This document shows positions 1 to 7,736 of a stretch of 64,000 nt of DNA, piece after piece. Source of the DNA: Melioribacteraceae bacterium. Lineage in GTDB: Bacteria > Bacteroidota > Ignavibacteria > Ignavibacteriales > Melioribacteraceae. The stretch is taken from positions 124,001 to 188,000 of the forward strand of contig JALVFE010000030.1 in the NCBI GenBank assembly GCA_027030245.1, in the 5' to 3' direction. Positions within the stretch are counted from its first letter, which is position 1; each line of letters begins with the position of its first letter. The notes under the pieces are model-generated. The model saw only the letters and a list, made by a program, of their open reading frames with translations. It was not told the origin of the DNA and searched no databases. The translations under genes and the position numbers were made by a program.

Positions 1-432
1 TTAGCTTCGGTGCGCCCGCATAATAAAACACAAACCGCAGAAAGCTTAAACAAAATAGCCGAAAACGTAAAGAAAAGGGGATTGATAATTTTATTCTCCG
101 ATTTTTTCGACGATATCGATAAAGTTCTTACGGCTATTAAAAAATTTCATTACAAAAAAAACGAGATTATCGTTTTCCAAATTCTGGATCCGGTGGAAGT
201 TGATTTTGCATTCGGGAAAGACGCAATTTTCGTGGATAAAGAAACCGGCGAAGAAATGACTACACAGCCGTTTCAAATAAGGAAAGCTTACGCCGAAACG
301 ATGAAAGAATTTCTGCATAAAATCAAAACCGAATGCATGCGTAATAGAATAGATTACAATTTAATCGAAACTACATCTTCTTTCGACAGGGCATTGTTCA
401 ATTATTTCAAGAAAAGGCGGCAGATGTTTTAA
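1..432 (+). CDS. DUF58 domain protein, C-terminal part (5' truncated by window edge)
   Basis: The frame is open from base 1 and ends at TAA 430-432, so the start lies outside the window. About 143 residues are visible. They contain the segment GLIILFSDFFDD followed by a helix and the strand IIVFQILDPVEVDF, which is the end of the vWA-like fold typical of DUF58 proteins. DUF58 genes usually sit beside MoxR ATPases in Bacteroidota, but the upstream neighbour cannot be seen here. The GTG at base 10 is only an internal codon and is unlikely to be the start. The next stretch is a transposase relic, so this gene marks the left edge of the accessory region. Family call is fairly sure; molecular function is not established. 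Confidence 0.75.
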   Translation, partial: LASVRPHNKTQTAESLNKIAENVKKRGLIILFSDFFDDIDKVLTAIKKFHYKKNEIIVFQILDPVEVDFAFGKDAIFVDKETGEEMTTQPFQIRKAYAETMKEFLHKIKTECMRNRIDYNLIETTSSFDRALFNYFKKRRQMF

Positions 433-465
433 TCCCGCCGCAACACAACCTGTTTATTTTTTTTG

Positions 466-698
466 ATATTAAATTTCATTTTTTTGATTTTATATTATTT
501 GATTTTTCGAACCGTTTTAACGGATTGGGGACCAAAATTGTTTTTGGTCAAACGTAGGGACGCAAAATTTTGCGTCCCTACGTTTATGTTGTTATTATCG
601 TTTTGGTTATCCGATTTATCGATAATAATAATTCCATACACATGATCCGGCTACAAACGCACCCAATTTTACAAACGGGAAATATTGCGGTATTTATT
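466..698 (-). pseudogene. Relic of REP-associated tyrosine (HUH) transposase, internally deleted and truncated
   Basis: The stretch is near-identical to the C-terminal two thirds of the intact transposase at 9319-9885, read on the same strand. It lacks the 158 bases that lie between two GGATTGG direct repeats in the intact copy (9365-9371 and 9523-9529) and keeps a single GGATTGG at 522-528. A second small deletion near 650 removes the bases encoding part of the PDHVHG motif region, and similarity stops near 698, so the N-terminus is gone. It cannot encode a working protein. The plus-strand open frame over 463-645 is only the antisense shadow of this relic. Confidence 0.8.
550..585. repeat. 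Perfect 36-base palindrome inside the transposase relic
   Basis: Bases 550-567 and 568-585 are exact reverse complements with no loop, built on the arm AAACGTAGGGACGCAAAA. The same element, with one mismatch, sits at 9551-9586 inside the intact transposase. It looks like a mobile REP-type palindrome carried within the coding sequence. Confidence 0.85.
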
Positions 699-719
699 TT
701 TTGTTAACAAACGTAATTC

Positions 720-1589
720 TTATTTAGGTATTCCATCCCAAATTTCAATATCGTCAATCCATTGATATTTGGGGTTCGCATTTCCGTAAATTTGTGTTAA
801 AATTATAAAATCGATAGGTCTTGAATTTCGAGTGGTAGGTCCGTAATGGTCCCCAATTATTTGTCCGTTTATTTTCCACAAAGCTCTGCCATCGTCGCCT
901 TCGCTCCAGTGCCAGTAAAATTCCGTTAGAAACCATTTATTGACCGGAACAGGAACGGTTTTGTTATCAATTTCCCAGACGGGGTTTTCAGGATCTGCAT
1001 CGCCTTGCCAATGCCAATAAGGAATGCCGTCATTATCTGTGTAGATAAATGCAATAAGTCTGAATCCTTTACTCTGATTTTCCGTATAATCTTTGGTTTT
1101 ATATTCAAAAATCGCCCGCCACATGTCCGGTTGAAATAAACTTGCACTATCCAGCTTCATCCAATATTTAACATATAAATCCTTTGTTCCTTCTTGAATA
1201 TTAAGAATTTCATAGGGGCATTGTGTTACCTTTACATCATAATATTCTATATTATAAAGAGCTTTTGTAGAATCTCCAGTATGTCCGATTACCGTTTGTA
1301 TCTCGCTTCTAACAGCTTGATGATTTTCATCGTCTATGTAATGTAAAGCGCTTTCGGTTGCTCCAAGTATATTAATAGGCCAACTAAAACCGGTTTCATT
1401 GTCAGTTCCTTTTATATACCTATAATCTTCATTATCTGGATAGGCTGTGTCATCTATATAAACATTGCTTTCAAATCCGGATTTAAATAAAAGTGTTGGT
1501 TTGTCAGGTATTTCGGTAGGTAATTCCTTATTACATGAAATAAATATTAATAAAACTCCGGCTATTGATATAATGATTCTGTTTTTCAT
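720..1589 (-). CDS. Putative lipoprotein with lectin/glycanase-like beta-sandwich
   Basis: The 289-residue protein starts at ATG 1589. A TTG start 9 bases upstream is possible but weaker. A short signal peptide ends in FISC with Cys19, consistent with a lipoprotein. The body is rich in Trp and aromatic beta-strand patterns, such as YWMKLD, YWHWQGD and WHWSEGDDGRALWKING, and ends in WIDDIEIWDGIP. That pattern resembles concanavalin A-like beta-sandwich proteins, including polysaccharide-lyase-like ones, but no catalytic signature could be named. The gene is bracketed by TGTTAACA at 702-709 and 1603-1610, part of the cassette-like layout of this region. Exact function unknown. Confidence 0.7.
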   Translation of the reverse strand: MKNRIIISIAGVLLIFISCNKELPTEIPDKPTLLFKSGFESNVYIDDTAYPDNEDYRYIKGTDNETGFSWPINILGATESALHYIDDENHQAVRSEIQTVIGHTGDSTKALYNIEYYDVKVTQCPYEILNIQEGTKDLYVKYWMKLDSASLFQPDMWRAIFEYKTKDYTENQSKGFRLIAFIYTDNDGIPYWHWQGDADPENPVWEIDNKTVPVPVNKWFLTEFYWHWSEGDDGRALWKINGQIIGDHYGPTTRNSRPIDFIILTQIYGNANPKYQWIDDIEIWDGIPK

Positions 1590-1602
1590 TTTTCCCAATA
1601 TT

Positions 1603-1675
1603 TGTTAACAGTGAGTATATGAAAAGTAAGCAATTCCGAAGCTCAAGCCTTTCAACTTATAAGAATGTTGAAGCA
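1603..1675 (-). repeat. Degenerate cassette-boundary site
   Basis: In gene orientation the right end reads CATATACTCACTGTTAACA and lies 13 bases before the lipoprotein start. This half-site has the same plan (ATAYAC, 5-6 bases, GTT) as 9057-9077 and sites A and B. The other arm, near TTCAACATTCTTATAAG, pairs only partly. Confidence 0.45.
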
Positions 1676-1698
1676 GACTATAAACCTTGATATTACCG

Positions 1699-2928
1699 CT
1701 ATCTCGCATATGCTTTATTTTCATTATTAAGTATAGATTTTTGTTCAATCCACTTAAATATCGGATTGTAAAGCACTTCTATTTTCGGTTTAGAATTTGC
1801 TTTATATAGTTTAACTAATTCATCGCTAAATTCTCTAAACCGATTAAATTTTCTTTTATCATTCATAAAATCAGTTTGTATTTTAAGTATCGTATCAATA
1901 TTTTCTTTACTATATGTATCAATCGCGTATAAATTGAATACTCCCCAAGTCATATATTCATTAAACGTACTATATTTGGACTGATAACCTTTTTGACTAT
2001 TCCAAAGCTTATAATCAGTCATAGCCTTTTCTAATTCCCCAATGTATTTGTCGGTTAGCGGGTTCACGTAATTATGATCGATTTCTGTAAATACTACTCT
2101 CGACATAATACTTGATTTTATTTCGAAATCTTTTGCTGATATGTTATCAATATTTTCATAGGGTGCGCTAACAAACATAAAAGTTTGCTCCATGCTTTCG
2201 TCGTTACTTTTAAAACTCATTGTATTGTGAAATCCTCCGGTCAGTGGAGAGAAAATAATACGATAAGATTGATATTCATTAGAAAATTTATCTTCTAACC
2301 AATTTTTCATATTTTGAAAATCGCAAAGTTTGTTGTAGTTAAAAATTAATTTGTTGTAGTAATTTTTGTGTTTATTGTAAAAGTTTTTGAAATTTGATTT
2401 ATTCGCAAAATCTTCGATTAAATTTATGTTTTCCGGTATTAAAAAGGCTTTTGATTTGAAAAGTTTAATAAGCACCGGACTAATATTAAGTAATTCATTT
2501 GAGTTTAATTTGTTCTCATTATTAATTTCATAATTCAAAGAAAGTAATCTAATAGCGTGTTGAGTTGGTCCGTATGGGTTTGATTTTAGATATTCATTAA
2601 GTTTTATTATTAATTGGTGATCTTTAAAACTTGAAAAGTAATTTTCAAAATCATAATAATATTCAGTTCTTTTATCAATTAAATTTTGGTCTTTTTGAAA
2701 TGTTTCGGTAAGACTGCAAGCAATTTGCATTAGCTCATAAACTTCGGGGTTTTCCACTACTATTTTATTCTTGTATTTGTTTTCTATGTTGACAGTCGGA
2801 AGGAATAAATCCATTACCTTATTTTCAATATATTCCGGACTAATGAGGTATGTTATTCCTAAAATTAGAAACAGAGATAAAACAATCAATAAAAATCTCC
2901 CGAAGTATTTAAATATTTTTCGTATCAT
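1699..2928 (-). CDS. DUF4932-like membrane-anchored protein
   Basis: The 409-residue protein has an N-terminal transmembrane helix at about residues 10-30 and an extracytoplasmic body. The region around residues 60-110 (ELMQIACSLTET, EYYYDFENYFSSFKDH) and the motif TEIDHNYVNP at 281-290 resemble DUF4932 proteins of Bacteroidota. In related sequences this second site looks like a metalloprotease HExxH. Here the first His is Thr281, so a zinc-peptidase activity is doubtful. Codon use is very AT-rich, like the neighbouring cassette genes. It stands alone with no operon partner. Family assignment is moderate, function unknown. Confidence 0.6.
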   Translation of the reverse strand: MIRKIFKYFGRFLLIVLSLFLILGITYLISPEYIENKVMDLFLPTVNIENKYKNKIVVENPEVYELMQIACSLTETFQKDQNLIDKRTEYYYDFENYFSSFKDHQLIIKLNEYLKSNPYGPTQHAIRLLSLNYEINNENKLNSNELLNISPVLIKLFKSKAFLIPENINLIEDFANKSNFKNFYNKHKNYYNKLIFNYNKLCDFQNMKNWLEDKFSNEYQSYRIIFSPLTGGFHNTMSFKSNDESMEQTFMFVSAPYENIDNISAKDFEIKSSIMSRVVFTEIDHNYVNPLTDKYIGELEKAMTDYKLWNSQKGYQSKYSTFNEYMTWGVFNLYAIDTYSKENIDTILKIQTDFMNDKRKFNRFREFSDELVKLYKANSKPKIEVLYNPIFKWIEQKSILNNENKAYAR

Positions 2929-2946
2929 TTTATTTAATTTTTGATT

Positions 2947-3055
2947 GAAGGTTCAGTATATGGTTTTGTGGCAGTTTTTGGAACACAAATCTTTCAAGTT
3001 GTACCAATATTTTTTTGTTTTTACTCATTGTTCGGAGTTTAATAAATTATCTTGA
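2947..3055 (-). repeat. Degenerate cassette-boundary site
   Basis: In gene orientation the end nearest the DUF4932-like start reads AACCATATACTGAACCTTC, close to the 3' end of site B (AACCATACACGAGACCGTTG). The opposite arm near 3043-3052 (GAACAATGAGTA) resembles the 5' arm of site A. The GTT core is changed to CTT, so the site appears decayed. Confidence 0.35.
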
Positions 3056-3144
3056 TAAATTACTATTGTCGTTTTTTCATAATTTTCACTTACTCGAATT
3101 TGAATCGCTGACATATTTTTTAGTTTTCCGGTTTCCAATTCAAA

Positions 3145-3357
3145 TCACTTTTTAATTTTAAAAATTGTAATTAAAGAAATAACAACATACATCAAAGTAA
3201 ATAGAAAAGTTACTCTGACAATGTTCCATTCCAGATTTAGGTCAGGTTCATTATTATGGTAAATATCTAATAATGCTAAAACGGATAAGAATAATCCAAT
3301 TAAAACAATTAATCCAAGTCCAAATGACATTCTTTTAAGACTTTTTAATTTATTCAT
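3145..3357 (-). CDS. Small two-helix membrane protein
   Basis: The 70-residue protein has two predicted transmembrane helices, at about residues 11-32 and 45-66, separated by a short loop (YHNNEPDLNLEW), and a basic N-terminus and C-terminus (FKIKK). It begins at ATG 3357, about 33 bases after cassette-boundary site A, and stands alone in the array. No family is recognised. The clear hydrophobicity pattern and its position as the only frame in the unit support a real gene. Confidence 0.5.
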   Translation of the reverse strand: MNKLKSLKRMSFGLGLIVLIGLFLSVLALLDIYHNNEPDLNLEWNIVRVTFLFTLMYVVISLITIFKIKK

Positions 3358-3389
3358 ATTCTATCAGTTATTTTTGTATTAAGATTGCA

Positions 3390-3522
3390 GGCAACGGTTT
3401 CGTGTATAAGGCGTTGGGCGTTTAATAGTACAAACTTTTCATTTAACTCTAACCTTTTTTATACTTACTTGCATTCGTTTTAACTGCTTGCAGCCCAATG
3501 ACTTATACACATTGTTGTGCCG
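3390..3522 (-). repeat. Cassette-boundary site A (attC-like imperfect inverted repeat)
   Basis: The outer arms 3390-3420 and 3491-3522 are imperfect reverse complements. In gene orientation the site reads GGCACAAC-AAT-GTGTATAAG ... CTTATACAC-GAAACC-GTTGCC, so both arms carry an AAC/GTT core, a 3- or 6-base spacer and a paired GTGTAT block. It begins directly at the stop codon of the gene at 3523-5181 and ends 33 bases before the next start at 3357. Confidence 0.7.
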
Positions 3523-5181
3523 TTATTGTTCTTTTTTTATTATTTCCATATCTCCTTTTTTATTCACTCTTATTACTTTCCAACCTTTGTTTAATTCTAT
3601 TGTATAATAATTGCCGATAATTTTATTATTTTCAATTTTTACAGGTAAGGGAAATGTGTATTTTTTGCCGTCAAAAGAAATAAGAATGCCTGAAACACCT
3701 AATTTTTCTTTTCCTTTAATTGTAGAAAAGTTTCCAAAATTATTACCTGAACCGTCAACACCTTTTATCATAGAATAAACAATACCTTTATCCTTCAAAA
3801 TCATTGTTCCGTTCATATCAAAAGTCCGTCCATATAAACTATCTGCTAATTTTACGCTCAATGTGGGTTTATGGATAAAAATGTCCGAATAATATTTTTT
3901 AATCTTTTCAATTTTTATTTTTCTATCAACTTCTTGTTGATGTATTTCTTTATAATTGTTTCTTTGTTGTGCCAATTCTAATTTTTCATTATTTACTTTT
4001 ATTTTTTTCCCTAAATATTTTGTTTCATAAATTTTTAAAAAATTATAAGTTGTATCAAGTCCGATTTTCCATTCGATTTTTAAATAATCAAAAATTAATC
4101 CGTAGGCAGGTCCGGTTGCATAAGGAAACGGGCGAGTGTATGTTTGTGCTTGTTCTCTGAAATTAATTTCAGATATGGCTTTTTCGTATTTATTAGGATA
4201 AGTTGAAAGAATAAATCCGGTATAATTGGCTAAACCTTCCGATGTTTCAATTTCTATTTCTTTTTGAAGGTATTCTTTATATTTTGATTGTCTTAACTTT
4301 CTAAACAATAAAGCATCATTAACGTATTTTTCAACTTCTGATTTTTCTTTGTTATGATTTATTGTATTCAAAGCATTTTTTAAGGCTTGATATTCTAAAC
4401 GCAACCATTCTCTTGCGTCATAATTATCTAAATATTGAATTGGATTTCCGTTTAGGCTGATGTGTTTATGTTGAAGTATATGGAATAATTCGTGAATTAT
4501 GGTAGCACTATTATCATCAAGATAATTAGTTAAAACTACTGCATATTCTTTTCCATTATATTTTTGTGCTGCATTGGAATAACCTAATGTGTTTTTAGGA
4601 ATTTTTTTGTAGAAAACAATACTGTCGGTTGTTTTACTATTATTTAATGCTTTTAAGGTATAAATTGTGTTATCAAAACCCAAAACCAGAATGTTATCGC
4701 TCCAAATATTTTCACCCCATAATTTGCCGTTCTCGGTTAGCAAAATCTCTTTTGCTTTCAATAATTCCGTTTTTATTGTATTTCGAAGTCTTTCAGGTTG
4801 TGTTTTTTTATTTTCAGCAACTTTTTCGATTATACTTTTCCATTTTGGTTCCGAATGTATATTATTTAGGTCTGTGTCACTTGTAATATGATTATAGTTT
4901 GAATAAAATCTATGGGAAGCCAAATATTCCAATATTTTTATTGCTTTTTCATTTTCTCTTGCCAAAGAGAAGATACAAGCGCCATTATACAATTTCGTAG
5001 ATGAAATATCATCAAATTTGTAATTGTCAATTATGATTTGAAATTTTTCAGCCGCCTTTTTATAATGTCCTAAATCATATTCTTTCATTGATAAAGGATA
5101 CAAAGTTTTAATATCTGTAATTTGGGCATCTGATATTATCGGAAATAAAAACAAGAAAAAAATTATAAGTTTATTTTTCAT
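3523..5181 (-). CDS. Exported TPR-containing zinc metallopeptidase (HExxH)
   Basis: The 552-residue protein starts at MKNKLIIFF (ATG 5181). An upstream in-frame extension would run through repeat site B and is unlikely. A signal peptide ends near SDAQ (residue 20), followed by a TPR-like helical stretch (about 25-125). The motif IIHELFHIL holds HELFH at residues 230-234, and EGLANYTG (Glu315) supplies a likely third zinc ligand, as in gluzincins. It probably cleaves peptides in the periplasm or outside the cell; the substrate is unknown. The stop codon abuts site A and the start lies 25 bases after site B, so the gene forms one cassette-like unit. Confidence 0.7.
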   Translation of the reverse strand: MKNKLIIFFLFLFPIISDAQITDIKTLYPLSMKEYDLGHYKKAAEKFQIIIDNYKFDDISSTKLYNGACIFSLARENEKAIKILEYLASHRFYSNYNHITSDTDLNNIHSEPKWKSIIEKVAENKKTQPERLRNTIKTELLKAKEILLTENGKLWGENIWSDNILVLGFDNTIYTLKALNNSKTTDSIVFYKKIPKNTLGYSNAAQKYNGKEYAVVLTNYLDDNSATIIHELFHILQHKHISLNGNPIQYLDNYDAREWLRLEYQALKNALNTINHNKEKSEVEKYVNDALLFRKLRQSKYKEYLQKEIEIETSEGLANYTGFILSTYPNKYEKAISEINFREQAQTYTRPFPYATGPAYGLIFDYLKIEWKIGLDTTYNFLKIYETKYLGKKIKVNNEKLELAQQRNNYKEIHQQEVDRKIKIEKIKKYYSDIFIHKPTLSVKLADSLYGRTFDMNGTMILKDKGIVYSMIKGVDGSGNNFGNFSTIKGKEKLGVSGILISFDGKKYTFPLPVKIENNKIIGNYYTIELNKGWKVIRVNKKGDMEIIKKEQ

Positions 5182-5205
5182 TATTCTGATTTTTGTTTTG
5201 TTCAA

Positions 5206-5343
5206 TGGCACACAACGGTCTCGTGTATGGTTAGTGGCGGATTTCATAGCTCTTAACTTTCATTTTAGCACTAACTTTGATTAGGTGTAAGGTGTTGAAT
5301 TTCAGTAATTAACCGCCATTAACTATACACTGTGTTAGCCACT
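5206..5343 (-). repeat. Cassette-boundary site B (attC-like imperfect inverted repeat)
   Basis: The inner arms GTGTATGGTTAGTGGCGG and its near reverse complement near 5311-5330 match at 16 of 18 bases. The outer part repeats the site A plan: in gene orientation GGCTAAC-ACA-GTGTAT at one end and ATACAC-GAGACC-GTTG at the other. It starts 2-3 bases after the stop of the DUF262 gene and ends 25 bases before the metallopeptidase start. Confidence 0.7.
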
Positions 5344-5345
5344 GG

Positions 5346-7028
5346 CTATTCATATCTAAATCTTTTTACACTATTGTCAATTATATCTTTACGTCTATTA
5401 TCAACGTCTTCTTTATTAAATTTACCGTTGTTAATTTTACCTGCGATATCTCTCGTTATTTTGATTTCTGACCTTAAATAACCATCAACCTTATTTATGG
5501 GTGCTTGGTTTTTAACAGATTTATTAATATTTTCTTCAAGTAAAGTTAAATTTCCAATTCTATTTTTTTCATAATCATAATTTTCATCAAAACCATATTG
5601 AGTTGGGTCAAAATCAGGTTCCCGGCTAAAAATATGTTCAATTTGTAATGATTTATATTTAGAATATGATATTGATTGATTGTTATATTCCAATAAAATA
5701 TATCTAACAGAGCCGTTTCCATAAATATTTTCTTCTAAATAATTTTGGAATGAGTAATCATTCATAAATTTATTACCAAAATATATTAATGTATTTCTAA
5801 TTTCATCTACGGAAAGATTTTCATTATTTAATCTAGAACTTAACCAATACATATCGGCAATAGGATTTGTTCCTTTTAGTTTATAAACTCGGACTTCAAT
5901 TGCTTCTAAAAGACTTAACAATTCATCCAATTTATCTTGCATATGTAATCTGACAATTACAGGATAAAGTGTTGCGCTAAATTCTAAAAATCTAAAAGGT
6001 TTTTGATAACTTTCTGTATTTTTTATTTTATCTAGCAATGAAGCATAATGAACGGAAAAATCACTAAAATCTTCAACATAGTCTTTAATAAAACTCTTTA
6101 ACTCTTCTTTGTTATCTCGAAGTAATTCACATTTATTCTTAATGTTAGAAAATACAGTATTTGCACCATCTCTATTGTTCCAGGTTTCTCTAAAAAACTT
6201 GTGAGCAGAATAATAATGATGAGTAAAAATGGTATTCTCTTCAAACCTACCTAAAATATCTAATTCGGATTTTAAAACTAAAATGTCATCATAAGCATCA
6301 AATATCTTTTCAAATTCATTATTAATTAAATCGTTTAATTCTTCATTAAGAAATAATGTTGAGTAGAGCATTAAAATACTTTTAGTTTTATCTAATACTC
6401 TTAAAGGTAATCCCCTATCATTGATAATTGAAAACATTTTTACTGCTTGTGCCTGATTTTCAACATTAAAAACTAATACTTCAATGTTATCCCTGACATA
6501 AATTATCCATTTTGTAATTTCATTAATATCTAAACCGTCTGCTAATGCGGAAAATTGTTCTTTGGCTTTTAACATTAATTTTTGACTACGTTTACGTAAT
6601 GAATTTTTATCAATAGAGTTGAAATCAAAAATTAATTTGTTCAAAAATTCGCCATCAATTCCTTGTGGTAATAATTTTAAGTTATTTTCTTCTCCAATGA
6701 ATGCTTTTTGTTGATCTTTTCTAGCTTTTACGTCTGGTAATTTCTCTATCAGGACAGAGAGAAGAATAAATAAAGTTGTTAATCTTTGTTGTCCGTCTAT
6801 TACTTCATATTCAGTATCGGTTGATAGTCCTAAACTTTTGTTTTCTTTAAAGCATAAAGTTCCAATAAAATGGTTCATATCATTACCAATACTTTCATTT
6901 ATATCATTCCAAAGAGCTTTTGTTTCATTTCCAGTCCAGCTATATTTTCTTTGGTATTTTGGAATAGTAAAATGGTTTCCTTTGAATATTGAACCAATTT
7001 TTTCAGTTTGACTTTTAGTTATTGACAT
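5346..7028 (-). CDS. DUF262/DUF1524 protein, GmrSD-like type IV restriction nuclease
   Basis: The 560-residue protein has an N-terminal DUF262 (ParB-like nucleotidase) domain, shown by IPKYQRKYSW at 22-31 and VIDGQQRLTT at 76-85. It ends in a DUF1524 HNH-type nuclease domain with LQIEHIF (Glu464-His465) and IGNLTLL at 491-497 followed by conserved Asn. GmrS and GmrD functions are fused in such proteins, which restrict phage DNA carrying modified bases; the target here is unknown. It is complete, starts at ATG 7028, and is bracketed by a perfect 10-base inverted repeat at 5333-5342 and 7057-7066. It is a solitary defence gene in the cassette-like array. Confidence 0.85.
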   Translation of the reverse strand: MSITKSQTEKIGSIFKGNHFTIPKYQRKYSWTGNETKALWNDINESIGNDMNHFIGTLCFKENKSLGLSTDTEYEVIDGQQRLTTLFILLSVLIEKLPDVKARKDQQKAFIGEENNLKLLPQGIDGEFLNKLIFDFNSIDKNSLRKRSQKLMLKAKEQFSALADGLDINEITKWIIYVRDNIEVLVFNVENQAQAVKMFSIINDRGLPLRVLDKTKSILMLYSTLFLNEELNDLINNEFEKIFDAYDDILVLKSELDILGRFEENTIFTHHYYSAHKFFRETWNNRDGANTVFSNIKNKCELLRDNKEELKSFIKDYVEDFSDFSVHYASLLDKIKNTESYQKPFRFLEFSATLYPVIVRLHMQDKLDELLSLLEAIEVRVYKLKGTNPIADMYWLSSRLNNENLSVDEIRNTLIYFGNKFMNDYSFQNYLEENIYGNGSVRYILLEYNNQSISYSKYKSLQIEHIFSREPDFDPTQYGFDENYDYEKNRIGNLTLLEENINKSVKNQAPINKVDGYLRSEIKITRDIAGKINNGKFNKEDVDNRRKDIIDNSVKRFRYE

Positions 7029-7056
7029 AATTATCTATTTTTTATTTTTTCTGCTT

Positions 7057-7155
7057 GTGGCTAACATTCCCAATAAACGAAATTTCGTGTATCCCGAAAA
7101 ATTCCAGTTAAATCGTATTGCGTTTACCGGGGACTATATGTTATACTCAAATTGA
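7057..7155 (-). repeat. Cassette-boundary site C, duplicated near 9954-10047
   Basis: In gene orientation it reads GTATAACATATAGTCCCCG ... CGGGATACACGAAATTTCG and ends in GGGAATGTTAGCC. The AAC/GTT cores and a short CCCG/CGGG stem are present, but the spacer before GTT is longer than in sites A and B. Similarity to site D extends through the AT-rich stretch to about 7186. Confidence 0.55.
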
Positions 7156-7200
7156 TATAATTTTAAAATAATTTATCAAATTCGTTAAATACCCGCAACA

Positions 7201-7599
7201 TTACTTCATTTTTTTCTTGTAAAAAACCTGTTTGCCGGAGTTTACCAATTCGGATTCGAATACGGGTTTACCTGTTGCGGCGTCTTTTCCTTCCATAATG
7301 TATAACTGAAACGCGGCATCGCCGGATATCTTTTGCATTTCTACTTCTTTTATATAATCACCACGGAAGTTCCAACCCCATGTGTTATCCGTTGTAAGCT
7401 CTTCTCTGATTTCCTTACCGTCTTTAACGTATATGCAATATCCTTTTAAACTTATATTTTTCCCTTGTACCATCACAACAACAGCGAGTAAATTATTTTT
7501 TGATTGTGCAAAGCTGTTCTCGGTATTAAATCCGCATAGATAACAAAACAGCAAAATTCCGGTTATTACTTTTGCTTTATAAATTTTTCAACCCTTCAT
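7201..7599 (-). pseudogene. Small exported protein gene with TGA at codon 4
   Basis: A well-placed ribosome site (AGAGAGGTG) precedes ATG 7597-7599, which opens M-K-G and then TGA at 7588-7590. The same frame continues with KIYKAKVITGILLFCYLCGF and a signal-peptide end near SFAQ, then about 100 residues (AVVVMVQGKNISLKGYCIYV, TWGWNFRGDYIKEV, KQVFYKKKMK). The intact reading would be a 132-residue exported protein. Translation from an internal TTG at 7554 would keep a shortened signal peptide, so residual expression is possible. No family is recognised. The stop is most simply a nonsense mutation. Confidence 0.6.
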
Positions 7600-7736
7600 T
7601 TTTCACCTCTCTTGAAATGATTTTACAGCTAAATTATTTAATTTTCAAGGTACAGGATAAGTAATTACTCCATGCAAGTTTTCTTTGTCCCGGATATTAA
7701 AAAAAGCAAACTTTGGGGGAATAACTATATTCTTAT

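Noticed and set aside
463-645. Plus-strand 60-residue frame
   Set aside because: It is the antisense of the transposase relic and spans the palindrome.
5182-5247. N-terminal extension of the metallopeptidase
   Set aside because: It would translate repeat site B and place the signal peptide 22 residues inside the protein.
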